Under the pieces are notes generated by a model that worked only from the letters and a program-made list of their open reading frames with translations, did not search any database and was not told the DNA's origin. DNA of 64,000 nucleotides, taken from the NCBI GenBank assembly GCA_023374025.1, contig SIJG01000190.1:28814-92813 (forward strand). Reading direction: 5' to 3'. The translations under genes and the position numbers were made by a program. This document shows positions 59,081-64,000 of the stretch, piece after piece (position 1 is the first letter of the stretch; each line of letters opens with the position of its first letter). The DNA is from Heterodera schachtii (lineage: Eukaryota > Nematoda > Chromadorea > Rhabditida > Heteroderidae).

Positions 59081-59098
59081 TGGCGCTGACATTGGTCA
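59081..59098 (+). other. Primer-binding-site candidate
   Basis: TGGCGCTGACATTGGTCA follows the LTR end directly. A TGG start is expected because tRNA 3' ends are CCA. I cannot assign the tRNA without a search. Confidence 0.5.
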
Positions 59099-60360
59099 CA
59101 GACCCCAAATGAGGCAAATGGCAAGTCACGGCGGACACGGACCACAGCCAAATGGACAAGGACAAGGACAACCAGGACAAAATTGAGCCCAAAGGACGAA
59201 GCGATCATCCAAGTCGGCCATGCCACTCCGCTGGTACAAAATGGGACGGAGTCCGCACAGAAAATTGGGTTTTCCCACTCTTCGAAACCAAAACACCGGC
59301 GGCTGCAGTTTCGGCCCGCACACGATACACGCCACAGCTCAAGACGTTCGATGTCTTAATTATTTAACTTGCTTTAATTAATAACAAATTAATTCCCTCT
59401 TTTTCTCTCTCTCTTTTCTTTTTTTCTCTCTTTTTTCCCCTCCCACGTTTTTCTTTTGGCCGGCAGAAGGAAAACTTTGGCCTGTCTCGTTTGCCTACTG
59501 TCGCTACCGTATACCCGTACCACCAGTCCCATCCCTCCCATTCCTTGTTTTGCCATCCCGCCATTCTGTGAATTTTGTTGCCTATTGCCTAACAGCTGTT
59601 TCCCCAAATCCCACTCCCCCTCCTACGACCAGGCAGGGCCCCATCCCTGGACGTTTGGAGTTTTTGATCTGAGCTCATTAATTAATTAATCACGGGGAAA
59701 AAGGGTTGGGGAAAAGAAATTTCAGCTAACAATTGCCAGTCCCGGGACAAGACGAAAATAAACACAATTTGGCAAATCACGAGAAAAGACTAACAAATAA
59801 TGAAACAAAATTGCCAAAACAAATTCGAAGAAACAAATGAGGCAACAACTGACGGGAAAAACGAGGAAAAAATTGGGAAACGAGGAAAACGGACAATTAA
59901 TTAATTGCCTTCGGAGGGAACGAAAATGGACACAAAATGCACATCAAAGAGGGACGGTAGACGATCACATTGCGATCACATTGGCAACTCATCCAATCAC
60001 CGACGACCAATTGCTTCATCACTATTTTATTACGCCTGATCAACGACAAATTCTTTAATTCATTCACTCATCTTAAAATTCTCAATCATCAACTGCAGTT
60101 AATCCTACAATATTTTCTAATTTTCTGGCGAACTTCGACAAATTATTTCTTAATAAAACATCTCTCGACTACAATCTACGAAGCCTAATACTATTTTCTA
60201 ATTTCTGGTGTTAATCGGCGAACATATTCCAACAATTCCATCAAAAACGGCCGACGCGCGGAGAAGATCGAATTCTTTAGAGGAAGAAGGACAAAACGAA
60301 GGACAAACCGAAAGGGATAAAAGGCTTTGGCTCATCCACCAAAAAAGGCAGTTGCGCAAT
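59099..60360. other. Retrotransposon leader region
   Basis: About 1.25 kb between the LTR and the gag start codon, GC-richer than the genome around it. It contains a long pyrimidine tract (about 59,395-59,450) followed by CCGGCAG, a good splice acceptor, and a purine tract GGGGAAAAAGGGTTGGGGAA near 59,693. Short frames on both strands have no recognised domain. I see no independent gene. Confidence 0.5.
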
Positions 60361-61305
60361 ATGGATTTAGACGCTCTGCGGCGTCGAATTGTGACTCTTG
60401 AGCGAGAAATGCATGAAAGTGGTGGAACTCGCTCAGGACTTCCGATGCCGACCACATTTGACGGGACGACTGATTTGCAGGATTATTTGAAGTCATTTAA
60501 TTTAATCGCGACCGCCCACAATTGGACACCCGCGCGATGTGTGCAAGTTCTCCCGCTGTTCCTCAGAGGCTCGGCAAGGGCAATTTACGAGAGCATCGGA
60601 TCGGACATTAAAGATAATTGGCGAAGTCTAATTGATGCCATGGCGGATAAATTGAAACAAATGTCTCCGAGTCTGACAGCAAGACAGAAATTGGCACAGC
60701 GGAAACAACTGACTGGAGAATCGCTGGAAGAATTCGCGCAGGCGATTCGGAACCTCGTCTTACGTGCTTATCCCGACAATTCTCTCGAGATGGACCTTGG
60801 AAATTTGGTGCTCGGTGCTTTGGAAAACGATGTTAAACATGCAAACGAAGCCCGACTTCGACAATTCCGTTCGGAAATTGCGCGAGATTTTTTTCGGGCA
60901 AATATGGCACCACGACTGAAGGAAAGAGTGATGTACATGGAAGAACCGCAAACGCTCGAGGAAGCAGTGGCCCAGGCAAGACGTGTTGAACAAGTTCAAG
61001 GAAATTTGGCCGATGATCTGTGGAAAAATACACAAGATGCAAAAGCCGAAGTTGCTTTAGCGGAAGTTAATGCAGTGCGAACCGAATTAAATGAGATTCG
61101 TGTTCAACAACAAAGGACCCGAGAAAATCAAGGACAAAACCAGAGAGAATGGCAAAATCAAAACAATTCTTGGAGAGGTAATAACACCGAAGGACAGAAC
61201 CAACAAAACTTTGGAGAGGAAACAACGCCGAAGGACAAAATCAATCTAATTTTTGGAGGGGCAATCCCGAATTTCGGCCAATTCGCCGAGGGAATTTCAC
61301 GCTAA
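60361..61305 (+). CDS. Retrotransposon Gag (314 aa, tail frameshifted)
   Basis: Gag-like structural protein. The first ATG in the frame is at 60,361; the frame is open back to about 60,202 without an ATG, so translation could also begin earlier in some other way. Residues from about 30 to 200 follow the retrotransposon Gag pattern of Ty3/gypsy elements, with FDGTTDLQDYLKSF, an NW near residue 55, LPLFLRGSARAIYESI and FAQAIRNLVLRAYP. Near residue 275 a Gly/Arg/Asn/Gln-rich tail begins (NQNNSWRGNNTEGQNQQNF) in place of the usual zinc knuckle. A one-base loss in a T run near 61,210 then shifts the frame to a stop at 61,305. The element is therefore defective, or the shift is programmed, which I consider less likely. 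Confidence 0.8.
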   Translation: MDLDALRRRIVTLEREMHESGGTRSGLPMPTTFDGTTDLQDYLKSFNLIATAHNWTPARCVQVLPLFLRGSARAIYESIGSDIKDNWRSLIDAMADKLKQMSPSLTARQKLAQRKQLTGESLEEFAQAIRNLVLRAYPDNSLEMDLGNLVLGALENDVKHANEARLRQFRSEIARDFFRANMAPRLKERVMYMEEPQTLEEAVAQARRVEQVQGNLADDLWKNTQDAKAEVALAEVNAVRTELNEIRVQQQRTRENQGQNQREWQNQNNSWRGNNTEGQNQQNFGEETTPKDKINLIFGGAIPNFGQFAEGISR

Positions 61306-61571
61306 GGGGATTCACAGGATACCCCAGGGGACTCAACACATACCGAGGAGGATTTAATCCGCGCGGCGCTAACGCTAACTTCACACCGCTTGGTAACAAC
61401 TTTCAAGGAACAAACAACAATGGCAATTTTCAACCGAACTCCAATCAAAACCAAAATTGGCCAAGAGGACGCGGACCAACAGGTCCCAACAGAGGACGCG
61501 GAGGAAGTGATGCCGATCGAGGACGGACTGGCTGGCGCGTGAACGAAGTGAATTTTCCATTTATTTGTCTG
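61306..61571 (+). pseudogene. Out-of-frame Gly/Arg-rich Gag tail
   Basis: In the frame that the 61,210 shift abandons, the sequence continues as a Gly/Arg/Asn-rich basic tail (segments such as NPRGANANF, QNQNWPRGRG and NRGRGG) without stop codons, and runs directly into the next open frame. No protease or reverse transcriptase sequence lies in between. Confidence 0.65.
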
Positions 61572-63269
61572 ATGACCATCATGGCGGCGATGTTCTTACC
61601 CGCTGACGGACAATACCAACTATGCCCGTCCAAGCCGACAGAAGGGATTACTGTTACCATGAGCTTTCCAGAGGAACAGAATTGCACTCTTCCGGTGGAG
61701 AGACCTCCACTTACGCAAAAAATGTCCCGATTCGACGCCCTTCTTACCCACTCAAATCGTTCTACATCAAAGAATTCATCTCCAACTCCGCCTGCCATTT
61801 TAATTTCTTCCGACTCTGACTCGGAAGGAGAATCCGACGAACAACAACAACAACAACAAAAACGTGAAAACAAATCCGAACCTCGCCCCTATGCGCCGGT
61901 CCTCACACCGTTTTCAGTGGATCAGGTCCAAGTGATCCACCCGGATCAAGTCGAGATGTATAAGAAGGACTACCGATTGGCCGAAATTGATCGGCAAATA
62001 CAATTGATGATAGACGCTAAGGCCAAGATCCAGGCGGAAGAGGAAGAGGAGGAACAGATAAAGGAACGAAGAGCACGTTCGGAGAAGGCCAAAAACGAAA
62101 GGAAGAAAAAGGAAAAAGAGCAAATGAAAGCGAAGTCTGAGGCCAAGCGAAAAGAAGCAGAAGAGAAGGCCAAGGAAAAGGCCAAAGCCGAAAAAGAAGA
62201 ATGGAAACGGGCACTCCGACGTCCGGCAACCACACCGGAAGAAAAAGCGAGGAAAGAAGCGGAAAATGAGGCGAGGATGGAAGCGGAAGAGGCAGCAAGG
62301 AAGGAATTGGAAGAAGAGGCGCGGAAGGAAGCGGAAGAGAAGGCGAGGAAGGAAGCGGAAGAAAAAGAGCGGAAGGAAGCGGAAGAAAAAGCACAGAAGG
62401 AAGCAGAAGAGAAGGCAAAGAAGGACGAAGAAGAGAAAAAGAAGTCTGAGAAGCAACAACAAAATGTGAAAAAAAGAGCGGAAGAAAAAGGAGAAGAAAC
62501 AGTGATCGCCAGAGGAATCAAAAAGAGACGCTTAACCGAAGAGGAAAAGGAGAAAAAACAGAACATGGAAAAAATGGAGGAAGTACACAGAGAAATAAGG
62601 GAAATTGTAAAGCAGGCGGAAGAAGATGCAAAGAAGAGGGAAATAAGGGAGAAAATCGAAAAATTGACGGCAAAATTAAGTGGGGAAGAAGATGGAAAAA
62701 GGGGCGAAAAGGACACAGCGGCATTGGAAAGAGAGCGCGAGGCATTTGAAAACCCCCCGGCGCCGCCAAAGGATCGAATGCCTTTCTATGCCAGCACATT
62801 GGCACGCTTCGAATGCCAAAGTGATTTGGATTCGGCACCCAGAAGTGACCGCGAGAGGAACAGCCTCGGGACGACCGGGAAACGATTGTTCAAAAACACT
62901 CTGAAGTCGGCGGTGCAAGCGGTGCATGAGAAACCATGCATACCGCCAGAAGGGCTGGGACTCGGACGAAGAGAAAGTGCCACGGAGGAAGCCCCAAGAG
63001 GAAGAAGGCCAACACCAGCCCCGGGCCAAAGACAATTCGAGAGGAGCCCGATTCGAAAAAACAATTCATATTTGAAGCGAGCACTGGCCCTGGAAAAGCC
63101 CGAGGAGACAATCTACAAAATCAGGAAGCTGCTGTTGGAGGCCGCCGACCGACTGTCAGAATTGGCCGATTTACTGTACCCCTACGAAGGCGGACAGAAA
63201 ACGAAAAAGGAAGACAAAGAGACGGTGGAAGAGAATCTGGGGATGGGCTGTTCAAGCAGTTTTATGTAA
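61572..63269 (+). CDS. Coiled-coil ORF behind a membrane-like leader (565 aa)
   Basis: First ATG at 61,572; the frame is open upstream into the Gag tail. The start (FICLMTIMAAMFLPADGQYQ) looks like a signal peptide or membrane segment followed by a Cys-containing ectodomain beginning, as at the start of a retroelement envelope-like gene. After about 50 residues the character changes. A Ser/Pro stretch leads to AILISSDSDSEGESDE (about residues 75-90), which fits a SUMO-interaction motif with acidic tail, then a run of Gln. A Lys/Glu/Ala coiled coil occupies about 150-350 with 8-residue repeats (EEKARKEA, EEKERKEA, EEKAQKEA). The last part is basic and ends in MGCSSSFM after a Leu-rich helix. 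I do not recognise the protein. It may be an accessory retroelement gene or a host gene fused to element sequence. Confidence 0.55.
   Translation: MTIMAAMFLPADGQYQLCPSKPTEGITVTMSFPEEQNCTLPVERPPLTQKMSRFDALLTHSNRSTSKNSSPTPPAILISSDSDSEGESDEQQQQQQKRENKSEPRPYAPVLTPFSVDQVQVIHPDQVEMYKKDYRLAEIDRQIQLMIDAKAKIQAEEEEEEQIKERRARSEKAKNERKKKEKEQMKAKSEAKRKEAEEKAKEKAKAEKEEWKRALRRPATTPEEKARKEAENEARMEAEEAARKELEEEARKEAEEKARKEAEEKERKEAEEKAQKEAEEKAKKDEEEKKKSEKQQQNVKKRAEEKGEETVIARGIKKRRLTEEEKEKKQNMEKMEEVHREIREIVKQAEEDAKKREIREKIEKLTAKLSGEEDGKRGEKDTAALEREREAFENPPAPPKDRMPFYASTLARFECQSDLDSAPRSDRERNSLGTTGKRLFKNTLKSAVQAVHEKPCIPPEGLGLGRRESATEEAPRGRRPTPAPGQRQFERSPIRKNNSYLKRALALEKPEETIYKIRKLLLEAADRLSELADLLYPYEGGQKTKKEDKETVEENLGMGCSSSFM
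62250..62440 (+). repeat. 24-bp minisatellite within the coiled-coil ORF
   Basis: GGAAGCGGAAGARRARGCG-type units of 24 bp encode the repeated KEAEEKAR octapeptide several times in a row. The frame is kept because the unit length is a multiple of three. Expansion or contraction here would change the length of the coiled coil. Confidence 0.7.
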
Positions 63270-63610
63270 GGGCAATTTGTTAAAAAAAAAAAAATATATA
63301 TTATTTACAAAAATTTACAAAAATACAAAATATTTTTTAATCAATTTTCAAATAAATAAGTAAATAAATTGCCCTGGACATAAGTCAATTCTCGACCCCT
63401 CTTAATACATTTTCAATTTACTCATACTCAATTAATCACATTTTGCTTTATGTGCCTCATCATTAGCTAATCAATTTCACGCCCATTTCTCGCATAATTC
63501 TCTCTCTCTCTCTCTCTCACACCCTCACATGCCGAACAAACTCGCCCTTTCCCACTTCAACGACTCTCGCCCCCCCCCCCCCTTCTGTTTCTCGACCCAC
63601 CAATGACATC
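63270..63610. other. 3' flank with A-run, CT and C runs
   Basis: No gene. A run of 12-13 A lies at about 63,281-63,293, soon after the stop codon. It is followed by AT-rich sequence with AATAAATAAG near 63,350, a (CT)n run at about 63,499-63,517 and a run of about 13 C near 63,570-63,582. No 3' LTR matching 58,219 is visible. Confidence 0.6.
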
Positions 63611-64000
63611 GCTCGGATCAGAACCAGCAGCAGAAGAGGAAACGACGACCACGAACACGACCAAGACCGTCCAAATCATCGGCGTTGAAGACAACCAAGG
63701 CTGAAAATGGCGTCATCTTCATCCACGACCAAATCTCCACCGACGATCTGCTCACCATTTGAGAACAACTCGGCGACGGCACAAATTGGAGGACGAACAA
63801 CTCGGCGATGGCACAAATGGGAGGACGAACAGCTCGGCGACGACGAAACGGCACAATGTTGAAGATGAACAATTGGCGACGACAGAAAACAAGCAAATAA
63901 ATTAAAGGCTAAAAAACGACATCGATTGGACAACAGCAAAAAATTGAGGAACAAAAAAAAAATGACGAATGACCCTTCTGCTCATCCATCGTCCGCCATC
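63611..64000. other. GC-richer end of window, no gene assigned
   Basis: Several overlapping short frames exist on the minus strand, but none has a recognisable domain. The only clear structure is the minisatellite listed separately. It may be part of a gene or element that continues beyond the window. Confidence 0.35.
63763..63850. repeat. 32-bp minisatellite, about 2.7 copies
   Basis: GAACAACTCGGCGACGGCAC followed by AAATTGGAGGAC starts at 63,763, 63,795 and 63,827 (the last one partial). The copies differ at a few bases. Confidence 0.85.

Noticed and set aside
60208..60360. Earlier start of gag at 60,208
   Set aside because: That codon is GTG. The first ATG in the frame is at 60,361, which suits a eukaryotic gene better.
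62000..63110. Long minus-strand Ser/Phe- or Leu/Phe-rich frames opposite the coiled-coil ORF
   Set aside because: Antisense of a Lys/Glu-rich repeat has few stops by composition; no domain is recognisable.

Overview
The window looks like eukaryotic, most likely nematode, genomic DNA. The support is indirect. About 58 kb is extremely AT-rich and nearly gene-free. The retrotransposon fragments resemble nematode Ty3/gypsy elements of the K02A2.6 type. Splice-acceptor-like TTTTACAG strings precede several start codons. A plant-parasitic (tylenchid) nematode would fit, because the cluster at 45.8-54 kb encodes small lysine-rich proteins with signal peptides, but that assignment is an inference. 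No rRNA, tRNA, CRISPR array or bacterial-type operon was recognised.

Layout. (1) Positions 1 to about 44,100 are T-rich on the + strand, lack long reading frames and consist of decayed segmental duplications. A unit of up to about 19 kb (1-19,600) recurs colinearly, with many deletions and insertions, at about 19,600-32,900 and again at about 35,200-42,950. The copies supply 'empty sites' that reveal small insertions: a 625-bp hAT-like MITE (23,605-24,229), a fold-back element built of TCCGTA motifs (about 32,165-32,357), a fragment of a Ty3/gypsy pol gene (28,905-30,575, minus strand) with a 288-bp solo LTR (30,618-30,905), a 163-bp tandem repeat (about 37,240-37,890) and several clusters of short echoing motifs. 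A purine-rich interspersed repeat occurs four times (about 6.0, 22.7, 35.3 and 44.7 kb). A few GC-richer islands could be exons, mainly on the minus strand; they are reported as candidates only.

(2) Positions 45,690-58,218 hold a plus-strand tandem gene family: six loci encoding proteins of about 222 residues, with a signal peptide and three basic helix-turn-helix-like modules. Three loci are intact (47,703, 49,750 and 51,943), two are frameshifted (45,796 and 53,344) and one is truncated (52,941). They share an upstream block beginning about 115 bp before the start codon. The middle gene is a mosaic: its upstream region and N-terminus match the third intact gene, while its body and 0.8 kb of 3' flank appear identical to the first. 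The 3' end of the last gene and its flank were then amplified into a tandem array of 746/750-bp units (53,967-58,218). A 210-bp hAT-like MITE with an 8-bp target duplication sits in the 3' flank of the first locus.

(3) Positions 58,219 to at least 63,300 are an LTR-retrotransposon-like segment of higher GC content. It has an 862-bp LTR with TGTTA/TAACA ends, an adjoining primer-binding-site candidate, a long leader, and a gag gene with a one-base frameshift in its Gly/Arg-rich tail. A 565-residue open frame follows. It opens with a membrane-like segment and continues into an acidic, SUMO-interaction-like motif and a long Lys/Glu coiled coil. No pol gene lies between gag and this frame. The last 700 bp hold simple repeats and a 32-bp minisatellite.

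Together, the only genes that look functional as cellular genes are the secreted helix-turn-helix family; the rest is repeats and mobile-element debris.
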